DNA of 64,000 nucleotides, from positions 62,001 to 126,000 of the forward strand of contig CAVUZA010000002.1 in the NCBI GenBank assembly GCA_963745915.1, given 5' to 3'. This document shows positions 31,646 through 40,726 of the stretch, in pieces; the stretch's first letter is position 1, and every line of letters starts with the position of its first letter. The position numbers were made by a program, and so were the translations under genes. Under the pieces are notes generated by a model. The model had not been told where the DNA came from and searched no databases. It was given only the letters and a program-made list of their open reading frames with translations. This DNA comes from VRUE01 sp963745915 (lineage in GTDB: Bacteria > Actinomycetota > Thermoleophilia > Solirubrobacterales > 70-9).

Positions 31646-32974
31646 ATGCGCCGGATCCGTACCTCCGCCCTGCTCGCCGCCGCCGCCGTGGCCGCCCTGC
31701 TGCTCAGCGGCTGCCTCTGGCTCGAGCAAGGCTCGGTCGTCCTCACCCAGCCCGGCGGCATCGGCGACGTCCACCTGCGCTTCGTCGTCTGCTCGGTCGG
31801 GGTCGAAGGCGAAGGCGAAAACGCCAAGCTGACCTGCGGCTCGGGCGAAGAAGCGGCCGAAGCCCAGTACTTCGCCGGGCTGGTCGTGCCCACCGGCGCC
31901 GCGATGCCCGACGCGCTCGAGGTCAGCCCCGGCCCCGGCGCGGCGCCGATGACGCTGACCCGCAACGACCTGGTCGGCGCCGCCTTCGCCGGCTTCCCGC
32001 CGCTGCAGGAAAACGGCACGATCGCCGCCGGCACCGAGGTCGTCGGCTACTCCTCGGGCGCGGTCGCCGAGCCGCCCAACGTGACCCAGGAATGGACCGT
32101 CGACGCCGACATCGGCCTGCCGGCGGCGGCCGACGGCGGCAGCTACGGCGGGCCCTTCGGCGTCACCGTGCTGCCGGCGACGCGGCTCGTCTCGGCCGAA
32201 CTCCCGGCCGACCAGGCGCTGGTCTGCGACCAGAACCTGGAAACGGCCACCGCGTTCTGCGCCGGCGAAGGGCAGCCGGTCAGCCTCGGCACCTCCGACC
32301 TGCAGATCGCTCCGCCGAGCCGCACCGCGGCGGCGCCGGGAACGCGGGTCAAGCTGCCGTTCAGGCTCGACTTCGCCAGCAGCGCGGCCTCGCCGCCCAA
32401 GCTCGGCCTCAGCCTGGGCTCGAACCTGGCGCGCAAGGCGGCCCGGCTGCGGCTCTCCAGCAACTCCTTCGACCGCGCCCCGACCGACCCGGCGACCAAG
32501 CGGGCGCCGCTGACCACCCGCACGGCGACCGTCAGCCTCGCCCCCGCCGCCAAGCCGGGCCTCTACGAGGTGACCCTGAGCGCGCGCGGCAGCGCCGGCG
32601 GCAGCCCCGCCTCGGGCACGGCCCTGCTGCGGGTCAAGCGGCCGCTGAAGCCGCGCCTGCGGGCGCCGCGGCGGGTCGGGGCCAAGCTCGCCTCGACCCG
32701 GGGCGTCTTCGCCCGGGTGACGATGCCCACCGCCCGCTCCCGCCTCGCCCTGCGCCTGCTCTCCCCCCGCACCCCCGGCCGCGGCCGCAAGCTGCTGGCC
32801 CAGAAGCGGCGCACCGCCCGCCGCGCCGGCCCGCTGCGCTTCCACCTCAGGCTGCCGCGCGCCCGGGCCCTCGCCCTGCGCAGCCCGACCGGCGCCAAGC
32901 TCCAGCTCCGCGCCCGCGTCGTCGTCCCCGGCAAGAAGCCGCGCCGCCTGACCCGGATCGTCCGCCTGCGCTGA
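31646..32974 (+). CDS. putative lipoprotein of unknown function
   Basis: 442 aa from the ATG at 31646, 21 bases from the divergent hydrolase start; a longer open frame upstream overlaps that gene and is not used. Signal peptide with lipobox LLLSGC. The mature part looks beta-rich and contains two Cys pairs. The last third is strongly basic (repeated R/K-L patterns ending IVRLR), suggesting contact with anionic polymers. I do not recognise the family. Confidence 0.8.
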   Translation: MRRIRTSALLAAAAVAALLLSGCLWLEQGSVVLTQPGGIGDVHLRFVVCSVGVEGEGENAKLTCGSGEEAAEAQYFAGLVVPTGAAMPDALEVSPGPGAAPMTLTRNDLVGAAFAGFPPLQENGTIAAGTEVVGYSSGAVAEPPNVTQEWTVDADIGLPAAADGGSYGGPFGVTVLPATRLVSAELPADQALVCDQNLETATAFCAGEGQPVSLGTSDLQIAPPSRTAAAPGTRVKLPFRLDFASSAASPPKLGLSLGSNLARKAARLRLSSNSFDRAPTDPATKRAPLTTRTATVSLAPAAKPGLYEVTLSARGSAGGSPASGTALLRVKRPLKPRLRAPRRVGAKLASTRGVFARVTMPTARSRLALRLLSPRTPGRGRKLLAQKRRTARRAGPLRFHLRLPRARALALRSPTGAKLQLRARVVVPGKKPRRLTRIVRLR

Positions 32975-33017
32975 GCAGGAAGAGACTCGCGTGGCCGCCG
33001 CCGGAACGGCGCTGTCG

Positions 33018-33461
33018 CTAACGCCGGGCGACGTGGACGGTGATCGCGTGGATCTGGCTCTGGCCGTGGGAGCCGGTCTGCACCGGGCCGGCGGCGGCGA
33101 TCAGTTCGCCGACCCCCGGCAGTGGGTGCGGGCGCAGGCCCTTGCTCACGTCGATCGCGGTCAGGCCCGGCAGGGTGATCCCCTGCGAGTCGAGGACGAC
33201 GAAATGGGCGTCGCCGTCGCCGTCGGGGTCGACCCGCTCGACGAAGACGATCCGGCCGCTGGTCGAGCGGCAGCCGGCGATGCCCGCCGGGCAGCCGACC
33301 GGGCGCACGGTTTCGCCCCCGCGGCGCGATCCCGGCCCGGCTTCCGGCGTCACCTCGATCAGCGAGGGCTCGGGGCCGGTGCCGGCCCCTCCCCCGCCCC
33401 CGCCGCAGCCAGCGGCTGCGAGCGGGGCGACGACCATCAGGATCAGGGCGAGGCGCCTCAT
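33018..33461 (-). CDS. small putative lipoprotein
   Basis: 147 aa. Signal peptide with lipobox APLAAAGC followed by a poly-Gly linker. The mature domain has two Cys (VGCPAGIAGC) and a DPDGDGDAH acidic loop that could bind calcium. Its ATG overlaps the stop of the acylphosphatase-VOC gene (ATGA), so the two are coupled. Family not recognised. Confidence 0.78.
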   Translation of the reverse strand: MRRLALILMVVAPLAAAGCGGGGGGAGTGPEPSLIEVTPEAGPGSRRGGETVRPVGCPAGIAGCRSTSGRIVFVERVDPDGDGDAHFVVLDSQGITLPGLTAIDVSKGLRPHPLPGVGELIAAAGPVQTGSHGQSQIHAITVHVARR

Positions 33462-34414
33462 CGCGGCGTGATCAGGGCGATCGGCAGGGTCAGGCCGGCG
33501 GAGCGGCGCAGGGTGGCGATGCGGCGGCCGGGCTGGACCGCGGCGCGGATCTCGCCGACCCGCTCGCCGAGGCGCGCCGCCGTCGCCTCGAGCTCGGGGG
33601 CGAGCAGGGCCAGGCCCCAGAAGAAGGCGGGCCGGTCGGCGCCCTCCTTCGCCACCACCGCCTCGGGCTCCTGGACGACCTCGAGGATCGCCTCGCCGAG
33701 GCGGAAGAAGGCCTGGCGCGGGGCGCCGGCGGGAGTCGGCTCCTCGCGCACCCGGCGCAGGTCGAGGCCGGCCGCCCGGCAGGCGGCGACGGTGCGCTCG
33801 AGGTCGGGCGAGATCGCGACCACGTGGTCGAGCCCGGCGACGCCGTTGGGGTGGGCGCCGGCCCTCGCCGGCGGCGGGCGCTCGGAGCGCTCGGTGGGCA
33901 GGCCGTCGAGGTCGGTCGAGCGGGCGCCGCGCAGCGACCAGCCGCTGAGGCCGCGGACCGCCCCCGCTTGCCCGGCGCAGCGCACCCGCACGCCGCCGAG
34001 CGCCAGGCTGTCGCCCTGCAGCTCGAAGCCGAGCGCCGCCCAGGCCCGGGGCTCGTCGGCGACCACGAGCTCGTCGATCGTCGCCCTCGCCGCGTGCTCC
34101 CGGACGACGAAGCGGCCGGCGCTGAGGCCGCGCACGGCGAACTGCTCGTGCCCCTCGACCGTGGCCGGCTCGGCCTCGACCGCCTCGACCCGCGCCAGTG
34201 GCGGCCCCTCGCGCAGAAAGGCAAGCATCTCCTCGACCGCGCCGGGGTCGCCCTCGGCGTGGACACGGACCGTGCCGTCGCCCTCGTTGCGCACCCAGCC
34301 GCGGACGCCGAGCCTCCGCGCCCGGCGCAGCGTCGCCTCGCGGAAGCCGACGCCCTGCACCCGGCCGCGCACGACCGCGCGCCTGGCGACGCCGTCCGCC
34401 TCACCGCCGCTCAC
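33458..34414 (-). CDS. acylphosphatase domain fused to a VOC (glyoxalase-like) domain
   Basis: 318 aa from a GTG that overlaps the MBL-like gene stop. Residues about 12-90 are an acylphosphatase domain: VRGRVQGVGFREATLRRA carries the phosphate loop and catalytic Arg, and GWVRNEGDGTV the Asn region. From about residue 100 onward the sequence continues into a VOC-type fold; GLDHVVAISPDLERTVAAC begins a typical VOC half near residue 195. The first metal ligand H is present in LDHV, and an E appears in ILEVVQE. I know no family with this pair as standard. Function of the fusion unknown. Confidence 0.8.
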   Translation of the reverse strand: MSGGEADGVARRAVVRGRVQGVGFREATLRRARRLGVRGWVRNEGDGTVRVHAEGDPGAVEEMLAFLREGPPLARVEAVEAEPATVEGHEQFAVRGLSAGRFVVREHAARATIDELVVADEPRAWAALGFELQGDSLALGGVRVRCAGQAGAVRGLSGWSLRGARSTDLDGLPTERSERPPPARAGAHPNGVAGLDHVVAISPDLERTVAACRAAGLDLRRVREEPTPAGAPRQAFFRLGEAILEVVQEPEAVVAKEGADRPAFFWGLALLAPELEATAARLGERVGEIRAAVQPGRRIATLRRSAGLTLPIALITPR

Positions 34415-34968
34415 CGCGGCACCATGATCGAGAAGTGGCCGAAGTCGGCCGCGCGCACGGGCTCGCCGAAGAAACCCGCGGCGGGCTCGGTCGCGACCTC
34501 GCCGCCGGCCACCGACTCCGCCGCGTCGGCGAGCTCGGCGAGGAAGGAGGGCGGCACCGAGGGCCGCAGGCAGTGGGCGCAGTAGACGGTGCGCAGGGCC
34601 CCCGCCAGCTCCTCGGCGAGGTGGCGTGCCGAGGTGGCGAACTGGTCGAGGTCGGCGCCCGGCTCGTAGACCAGGTGGGGACCGTAGTAGGCCTGGTCCT
34701 GCGCCCAGAGGACGCCGGCGCGCTCGTCGAGCAGGCAGATGTGGTCGGGGGCGTGCCCGGGGGTGTGGATCACGGTCAACTCGCGACCGCCGAGGTCGAG
34801 CCGCTCGCCATCGACGAGCAGGCGGGTCGGCAGTAGCGAGCGCTCCTCGCCGCCGATCAGCCAGCTGTTGACGTGTCCCGGCTCGGCGACGAGGTGAACC
34901 CCGGGCTCGACCTCCCCCACCCTGAACCAGGACTCGGCCGGCGCGGCGAATCTGCTCTCCGAAGTCAT
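34411..34968 (-). CDS. metallo-beta-lactamase-fold protein lacking the HxHxDH motif
   Basis: 185 aa from the ATG at 34968 (a TTG at 35010 is the alternative). The start VNSWLIGG and the later VIHTPGHAPDHICLLDE, LWAQDQAYYG and the C-terminal C-H region are those of an MBL hydrolase of about 270-300 aa. The section that should hold LIDTG and THxHxDH is missing: GGEERSLL passes directly to PTRLLVDGE. About 80-100 residues appear to be deleted in frame, removing most zinc ligands. Probably inactive or repurposed. First gene of a three-gene overlapping set with the acylphosphatase-VOC and lipoprotein genes. Confidence 0.75.
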   Translation of the reverse strand: MTSESRFAAPAESWFRVGEVEPGVHLVAEPGHVNSWLIGGEERSLLPTRLLVDGERLDLGGRELTVIHTPGHAPDHICLLDERAGVLWAQDQAYYGPHLVYEPGADLDQFATSARHLAEELAGALRTVYCAHCLRPSVPPSFLAELADAAESVAGGEVATEPAAGFFGEPVRAADFGHFSIMVPR

Positions 34969-35022
34969 CTCGATCGGATGGAACCTCTCAAGCGGTTGGC
35001 GCCGATGCAAGCCTCTCGGCCT

Positions 35023-35580
35023 TCAGGAGGCCGAGGGCCCTGCGGCGGATTCCTCGCCGTCGACGGCGTAGTCGAAGCCGCCGTCGAGGTCGGTGAGGCG
35101 AAGGGTGACATCCCGGGTGACGCCGTTGCGATCACTCGCCTCGCAGCGCAACCGCAGGCCGACCCTCATCTCGACCTCGACCGGGCAGCGGACCTCCGAC
35201 AGCGAGACGCCGCCCGCCTCGATCTGACGCCGCAGGGCGCGCTCGTAGAGGACGCCGGGGGCGATCGCCCTGCTCACGTGCCAGCTGTAGTCGAAGCCGC
35301 CGCCGCTGGTGTCGGTGACCCTGCCGGCGATCTGCAGCTGGACGCCGCGGGTGTTGCGCCCGCTGCACTCGAACCGCGTCCCCACCTCCCCCTCGACCCC
35401 TTCGCAGGTGAGCCCGCCGAGCGCGATCCCCGTCTGCTCGGCGTAGTCGTCGCGGATCTCGCCCGCGATCTCCTCGCCCGAGGCCTGCGAGTCGCCGCCG
35501 ACGTTGACTTCGGCCGAGCAGCCGGCGAGGGCGATGCAGGCCACCAGCGCGGATGCCGTCGAGCCGGTGCCCAGTCTCAT
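35023..35580 (-). CDS. DUF4333-like lipoprotein, two repeats
   Basis: 185 aa. Lipobox LAGCSAE. Two copies of a module of about 65 residues, each with a Cys early (LTCEGVEGEVGTRFEC, RCPVEVEMRVGLRLRC) followed by a C-terminal beta strand, as in DUF4333 proteins of actinobacteria. Disulphide formation between the paired Cys is likely. Anchored outside the membrane; no known function. Confidence 0.78.
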   Translation of the reverse strand: MRLGTGSTASALVACIALAGCSAEVNVGGDSQASGEEIAGEIRDDYAEQTGIALGGLTCEGVEGEVGTRFECSGRNTRGVQLQIAGRVTDTSGGGFDYSWHVSRAIAPGVLYERALRRQIEAGGVSLSEVRCPVEVEMRVGLRLRCEASDRNGVTRDVTLRLTDLDGGFDYAVDGEESAAGPSAS

Positions 35581-35680
35581 CGGCGCGCAGGTTATTTACC
35601 GGACCGGACCCCTCGCGATTCGGGGCCGTGTTCGGCGCCACAGCGGCGCGGATCGGCGCCCCGGCGCCTTCCCGTCGATC

Positions 35681-38401
35681 TCACCCTGCCGCATCTGCTG
35701 GCGGTGACGCTCGTGGGTGCCAGCGCCGCAGCCGGTTGGCGTTGCCGACCACCGAGAGTGAGCTGGCGGCCATCGCCGCGGCGGCGATCGCCGGGCTGAG
35801 CTGCAGGCCGACGAACGGGTACAGCACGCCGGCCGCGATCGGGATGCCGAGCGAGTTGTAGCCGAAGGCGAAGCCGAGGTTCTGGCGGATGTTGCGCATC
35901 GTCGCGCCGCTCAGCGAGAGAGCCAGTGGAACGCCGCGCAGCTCGCCCGAGACGAGCGTCACATCCGCCGCCTCGATCGCCACGTCGGTGCCGGTGCCGA
36001 TCGCGATCCCGACGTCCGCCTGGGCCAGCGCCGGCGCGTCGTTGATCCCGTCGCCGACCATCGCCACCAGCTTGCCCTCGTCCTGGAGGTGGCGCACCTC
36101 CAGCGCCTTGTCGGACGGCAGCACCTCGGCGAGGACGCGGTCGATCCCAACCTGGGCGGCGATCGCCTCGGCGGTGCGGGCGTTGTCGCCGCTGATCATC
36201 GCCACCTCCAGGCCGAGCTCGCGCAGCGCCGCGATCGCCTCCGCCGAGCCCGGCTTGACGGTGTCGGCGACGGCGAGCACGCCCACGGCGACGCCGTCGA
36301 GCGCAACGAGAATCGCGGTCTTGCCCTCCTCCTCCAGGGCGCCAGCCGCCCGCTCCAGCGGCGTGGCGTCGATGCCCGCCTCGCCGAGCAGGTGCCGGGT
36401 TCCAGCCAGCAGGGCATGCCCCTCGACGCTGGCGCGCAAGCCCTGGCCGGTCACCGACTCGAACTCGCTCGCCTCAGGGACGGCGAGGCCCCGTTCCTCG
36501 GCACCGGCGAGGATGGCGCGCGCCAGCGGGTGCTCGGAGCTGCGCTCGGCCGCGGAGGCGAGCCGCAGCAGCTCCTCCTCGCCGAGCCCGCCGAGGGCGA
36601 CGACGTCGGTCAGCGCCGGCTCGCCGCGGGTGATCGTGCCGGTCTTGTCGAGCACGATCGCGTCCAAGCGGTGCGCGGCCTCGAGCGCCTCGGCCGAGCG
36701 GATCAGCACGCCGCTCTCCGCGCCCTTGCCGGTGCCGACCATGATCGAGAGCGGCGTCGCCAGGCCCAGCGCGCAGGGACAGGCGATGATCAGCACCGCG
36801 ACGGCGGAGACCAAGGCAAAGGTGAGCTGCGGCGAGGGGCCGAAGTCGAACCAGACGACGAAGGCGGCGATCGCGACGAAGATCACGGCCGGGACGAAGT
36901 AGCCCGCGACCCTGTCGGCGACGCGCTGGATCGGCGCCTTGGAGCCCTGCGCCTGCTCGACCAGGCGGACGATCTGGGCCAGCATCGTGTCGGCGCCGAC
37001 GCCGGTGGCGCGGAAGCGGAAGGCGCCGGTCCCGTTAACCGTCGCCCCGATCACCGTGTCGCCGACCTCCTTGCTCACCGGCAGTGACTCACCGGTGATC
37101 ATCGACTCGTCCAGCGTCGAGCGTCCCTCGACCACCTCGCCGTCGACCGGGACCTTCTCGCCCGGGCGGACCGCGATCACGTCGCCGGGCAGGACCTGCT
37201 CGACCGGCACCTCCGCCTCCATGCCTTCGCGCACGACGCGGGCCGTGTTCGGCTGCAGGCCGATCAGCTTGCGAATCGCCTCGCCGGTTCCCGCCTTGGC
37301 CCGCACCTCCAGCAACCGGCCGAACAGGATCAGGGTGATGATCGCCCCGACCGTCTCGTAGTAGACGTCGCGCAGGTCGCTGGGCAGCAGGCCGGGGAAC
37401 AGCGTGACGAAGAGGCTGTAGCCGAAGGCGGCGGCGGTGCCGACGGCGATCAGGGTGTTCATGTCGGCGCTGCGGTGGGCGAGGGCGAGCCAGCCGGTGC
37501 GGTGGATCGGCCAGCCCGCGTAGAACATCACCGGGACGATCAGGGCGAGCTGGGCCCAGTGGTTCATGAGGATCTCAGGCACCCAGGTCGCGCCGAACAG
37601 GTCGGACGCCATCGAGGCGAACAGCACCGGCGCGGTGAGCAGCGCCCCGAGCGCCGTCCGCCACCTGAGGTCGGCGATCTCCTCACCGCGGGCGGCCGCC
37701 TCCGCGTCGCCATCCTGCTCGCCGAGGTCGAGCAACTCGTACCCGGCGTCGACGACCGCCCTCCGCAGTCGCTCGACCCCGACCCGGCTCGGGTCGTACT
37801 CGACGGTGGCACGCTCGGTCGCCATGTTGACCGCCGCCCGATCGACGCCGGGCAGCGCCAGCAGCGCGTCCTCGATCGTCATCACGCAGGAGGCGCAGCT
37901 GACCCCGCCCGGGCGCAGGGCGAACTCGGTCTCGGCGGTCTCGGCGGTCTCGCGCATCGGGCCGACGCCGACCGCCTCGGCAGCCTCGACCTCGGACGCG
38001 GGCGCCCCGTTGCCGGAGCCGTCCCCGGCCTCGCCGGGCTCGACCAGCAGCGTGCCGTGGACCATGTTCATGCCGCAGGCGAAACCGAACTCGCCGCTGC
38101 GCTCGGGGGTGAACTCGACCGCGGTGCGGGCAAAGGGCGCCAGCGAGCGGCTGACGCCGAAGTCGGGAAAGACGACGCGCGAGGTGCAATCGCCGGTCTC
38201 CTGGCGGTCGAAGACGAGGCGCAGCGGCACGCCCTCGCGGACGCGGATCAGGTTCGGCGAGTAGCCGCCCTTGACCGCGATCTCGACCTCCTGGCGCCCG
38301 CCCTGGAGCTCGGCCCCGCGCGCCTCGCGCGGGCCGAAGAAGAAGCGGGCCAGGCCGGCGATCGCGGCGAGACCGGACAGGGTGACGAGGATCTCAGCCA
38401 T
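35681..38401 (-). CDS. copA: copper-transporting P1B-type ATPase with N-terminal cupredoxin and HMA domains
   Basis: 906 aa. One N-terminal membrane helix, then a cupredoxin-like domain (about 35-122) ending FGFACGMNMVHG, with Cys/Met/His ligands. An HMA domain follows with the CASC metal site (about 169). The core has TGES, CPCALG in the metal channel, DKTGT (phosphorylated Asp), SEHPLA, GDGINDAPAL, and C-terminal FGYNSLGIP and MAASS, a P1B-1 Cu+ signature. It exports Cu+ from the cytosol. It starts 15 bases after csoR on the same strand, so both are copper-induced from the operator upstream of csoR. Confidence 0.95.
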   Translation of the reverse strand: MAEILVTLSGLAAIAGLARFFFGPREARGAELQGGRQEVEIAVKGGYSPNLIRVREGVPLRLVFDRQETGDCTSRVVFPDFGVSRSLAPFARTAVEFTPERSGEFGFACGMNMVHGTLLVEPGEAGDGSGNGAPASEVEAAEAVGVGPMRETAETAETEFALRPGGVSCASCVMTIEDALLALPGVDRAAVNMATERATVEYDPSRVGVERLRRAVVDAGYELLDLGEQDGDAEAAARGEEIADLRWRTALGALLTAPVLFASMASDLFGATWVPEILMNHWAQLALIVPVMFYAGWPIHRTGWLALAHRSADMNTLIAVGTAAAFGYSLFVTLFPGLLPSDLRDVYYETVGAIITLILFGRLLEVRAKAGTGEAIRKLIGLQPNTARVVREGMEAEVPVEQVLPGDVIAVRPGEKVPVDGEVVEGRSTLDESMITGESLPVSKEVGDTVIGATVNGTGAFRFRATGVGADTMLAQIVRLVEQAQGSKAPIQRVADRVAGYFVPAVIFVAIAAFVVWFDFGPSPQLTFALVSAVAVLIIACPCALGLATPLSIMVGTGKGAESGVLIRSAEALEAAHRLDAIVLDKTGTITRGEPALTDVVALGGLGEEELLRLASAAERSSEHPLARAILAGAEERGLAVPEASEFESVTGQGLRASVEGHALLAGTRHLLGEAGIDATPLERAAGALEEEGKTAILVALDGVAVGVLAVADTVKPGSAEAIAALRELGLEVAMISGDNARTAEAIAAQVGIDRVLAEVLPSDKALEVRHLQDEGKLVAMVGDGINDAPALAQADVGIAIGTGTDVAIEAADVTLVSGELRGVPLALSLSGATMRNIRQNLGFAFGYNSLGIPIAAGVLYPFVGLQLSPAIAAAAMAASSLSVVGNANRLRRWHPRASPPADAAG

Positions 38402-38416
38402 CGTGGTTCGCTCGCC

Positions 38417-38713
38417 TCACCGGGCCAGCAGGCGTCCGACGGCGCCCATCAACTCGTCGACGCGCTCCTCGGGGTCCTCCGGCGCGCTGCCCTCGCCCTG
38501 CATGCAGACCCGCACGTGGCCGTCGAGCAGACCGAGCGCGATCTTGTCGAGGGCAGCCTGAACGGCGTTGACCTGGGTGATGACGTCGATGCAGTAGCGG
38601 TCCTCCTCGACCATCTTCCCGATGCCGCGCACCTGGCCCTCGACGCGGGCCAGGCGGTTGAGCAGCTGCTCCTTGCTGGCGGTGTATCCCCGAGTCGGGG
38701 TTGCGGCTTTCAT
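38417..38713 (-). CDS. csoR: CsoR-family copper-sensing repressor
   Basis: 98 aa. The Cu ligands are Cys41, His66 and Cys70, with the same spacing as in mycobacterial CsoR (C-x24-H-x3-C), within YCIDVITQVNAVQ and GHVRVC. The helix LLNRLARVEGQVRGI is the family hallmark. Cu+ binding would release the operator 7 bases upstream. Co-transcribed with copA. Confidence 0.95.
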   Translation of the reverse strand: MKAATPTRGYTASKEQLLNRLARVEGQVRGIGKMVEEDRYCIDVITQVNAVQAALDKIALGLLDGHVRVCMQGEGSAPEDPEERVDELMGAVGRLLAR

Positions 38714-38719
38714 GCGGTC

Positions 38720-38742
38720 ATAATACCCCCAAGGGGTATTAT
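38720..38742. promoter_or_regulatory. CsoR operator
   Basis: Perfect inverted repeat ATAATACCCC-CAA-GGGGTATTAT starting 7 bases upstream of the csoR ATG. It matches the ATACCCC/GGGGTAT pattern of actinobacterial CsoR sites and contains TATTAT-type -10 sequence, so binding would block RNA polymerase. Confidence 0.88.
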
Positions 38743-38841
38743 GTCAAGGCCGTGAGCAGCAGTTCGACCTGCTGCTCCTCATACCACCGGGCCGGCCTGT
38801 AGGCCGGGTCCTGCGCGGCGCCCTCCCCCGGCCGCGGGCAT

Positions 38842-39474
38842 CTATGCCTCCTCGAGCACGGCGATCGACGGCGGTCGCGGGGCGGGGACGGGCTGGGGCC
38901 GGCGCTTCCTGGCCTTGCTGCGCTTCGCCCGGCCGTCGAGGACGCGGTAGACGAAGAGCCCGCCGATCAGCGGCGCGGTCAGCGCGACCCACCACCTGAA
39001 CCAGACGGCGGAGGCGTCGCTGCCGCTGCCGAAGGCGTGGACCAGGCCGAGCAGGTAGACCAGCACCGTCGCCCGGTGCGCCTTGCGCCAGAGCCTCGCC
39101 CCGATCCGCTTGCGGAAGTAGAAGCTGAGCCCGAGCAGCGCCGCCAGGTAGCCGCCGAGGATGCCGAGGCCGGTGAACAGCGGCCGGAAGGACATCGTGA
39201 ACGGCAACGCGATCCCGGCGACGCCGGGGTTCAGCCAAGGGTCGCCGAGCAGGGTGAGCCCGTGCACTGCGATCGCGACGATGCCGGCGACCGCGGTGTG
39301 CTCGTGGACCGCCAGCAGCTTCTTCGAGAGGCCGGGCCGGCGCATCGCCTTGCCCGCCATCGCCAGCCCCAGCCCGACCGAGATCGTGATCAACGCCATC
39401 GCCACCAGGCCGGAGGCGCGGCTCGCCAGCCACCAGCCGTGGGTCGCCAGCGTGGTCGAGGCCGCCGGGCTCAT
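38842..39474 (-). CDS. ferric reductase-like (YedZ/MsrQ-type) haem membrane protein
   Basis: 210 aa with about six hydrophobic helices. Candidate haem ligands: HEH (about 57-59), HGLTL (about 70), HRAT and HAFG in later helices. The basic tail KRSKARKRRP marks the cytoplasmic C-terminus. The ATG overlaps the apbE stop by 4 bases. Together they suggest an extracytoplasmic flavin electron-transfer chain. No FMN-binding-domain partner with a clear flavinylation motif is visible in the operon. Confidence 0.82.
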   Translation of the reverse strand: MSPAASTTLATHGWWLASRASGLVAMALITISVGLGLAMAGKAMRRPGLSKKLLAVHEHTAVAGIVAIAVHGLTLLGDPWLNPGVAGIALPFTMSFRPLFTGLGILGGYLAALLGLSFYFRKRIGARLWRKAHRATVLVYLLGLVHAFGSGSDASAVWFRWWVALTAPLIGGLFVYRVLDGRAKRSKARKRRPQPVPAPRPPSIAVLEEA

Positions 39475-40457
39475 GCCGCCGCTCCCTGCGCTGCCGGCCT
39501 CGGCAGGCGGATGCGCGGCGGTGCGGCCAGCGGGCCGACCCGCTCGACCCGGCCGCTGTCGTGGATCACCAGGCCGCCGCGCTCGGCGAGCACCTCGCGG
39601 GCGCCCTCGGGCCCGGACAGCAGCGCCGCCTTGGAGAGGGTCTCCGCTTCGAGCGCGGTCTCGCCCAGCGCCGTCGCGCCGACCAGCCCGGTCCAGGCCG
39701 GCTCGCCCGTCGCCGGGTCGAGCAGGTGGTGCGCGTAGCCGCCGTCCTCGTCGCGCCAGATGCGCACGTTGAGCCCGGAGGTGGCGACGCCGCCGCGGCC
39801 GAGCCGCAGGACGAAGGCGCGCCCGCCGGTCAGCGGGTGCTCGACCTGGACCTCGTAGGGCCGGGCCAGGGCATCGCTGCCGCCGATGCGGATGTCGCCG
39901 CCGCAGTCGACGACGAAGCGTGAGTATCCGGCCAGCCGCTCGGCGACCAGGTCGGCGGCCAGCCCCTTGCCGGCGCCGCCGGTGTCGAAGAGGACGCCCG
40001 GCGGCCGCACGATCTCGCCGCGCTCCTCGTCGACGGCGATCGTCCGCCAGCGCGCCTGCGGGGCCGGGGCGGCCGGCCGGCGCGGCGGCGCCGCCTGCAG
40101 CGCGGCGCCGAGCGGGGCTCCCGGCAGCCCGGCCCGCGAGGCCGAGTAGCCGGTCGCCTCGATCTCGCGCACCAGCGTCGGGTCGACCAGGCCGCCGCTG
40201 CGCTCGGCGGCGGCGAGCCCGGCGCCCACCGCCCGGCGCAGCAGCGGCGAGGACGGCACCCGCCGGCGCCGGTCGGCGTTCAGCCGACAGAGCTCGCTGG
40301 CGGCATCGAAGCGGGAGAGCCGGCGGTCGAACTCGGCGATGAACTCGCGCGCCCGGGCGGCCGCCTCGGCGGCGGGCGGGAGCCCCTCGCCCGGCTCGCC
40401 GATCAGGAAGCGGACGTGGCTGCCCATCGCCTCGAAGCTGACGTCGTGCTCGCTCAT
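39471..40457 (-). CDS. apbE: FAD:protein FMN transferase
   Basis: 328 aa. ApbE features: FEAMGSHVRF near the N-terminus, FDRRLSRFDAASELCRLN, LFDTGGAGKGLAADLVAE, VDCGGDIRIGG and the HHLLDPATGEPAW metal region with VGATALGETALEAETLSKAALL. It transfers FMN from FAD to Ser/Thr of target proteins. It overlaps the upstream small membrane protein gene and the downstream ferric-reductase-like gene, so the three are coupled. The target protein is not identified here. Confidence 0.92.
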   Translation of the reverse strand: MSEHDVSFEAMGSHVRFLIGEPGEGLPPAAEAAARAREFIAEFDRRLSRFDAASELCRLNADRRRRVPSSPLLRRAVGAGLAAAERSGGLVDPTLVREIEATGYSASRAGLPGAPLGAALQAAPPRRPAAPAPQARWRTIAVDEERGEIVRPPGVLFDTGGAGKGLAADLVAERLAGYSRFVVDCGGDIRIGGSDALARPYEVQVEHPLTGGRAFVLRLGRGGVATSGLNVRIWRDEDGGYAHHLLDPATGEPAWTGLVGATALGETALEAETLSKAALLSGPEGAREVLAERGGLVIHDSGRVERVGPLAAPPRIRLPRPAAQGAAA

Positions 40458-40726
40458 GAGGCGCTGGTGGTGACCGGGACGGCCGCGGTGGCGGGCTGGG
40501 TCGAGCCGACGACGGGCCCGGCGGTGACGGTCGATTCGCCCGGCGTCGGCACGACGGTGGTGACGACCCGGCGCTTGACCACCTTGCGCAGGAGAACCTG
40601 GCGCTGCGGCTGGCTCGGCGCGCTCAGCTGGTAGGTGAAGAGCGCGAAGAGCACGGCGAACAGGGCGACCGAGCCCCAGATCACCGCGGCCGGGCCGGGC
40701 CGGCGGGCGCGGCGCGACTCAGTCAT
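40454..40726 (-). CDS. small single-pass membrane protein
   Basis: 90 aa from the ATG at 40726, overlapping the stop of the preceding gene by 3 bases and ending over the apbE start. Basic N-terminus, one transmembrane helix (VIWGSVALFAVLFALFTY), then a basic KVVKRRVVTTVVP stretch and a Thr/Pro/Val-rich tail. I do not recognise a domain. Confidence 0.7.
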   Translation of the reverse strand: MTESRRARRPGPAAVIWGSVALFAVLFALFTYQLSAPSQPQRQVLLRKVVKRRVVTTVVPTPGESTVTAGPVVGSTQPATAAVPVTTSAS

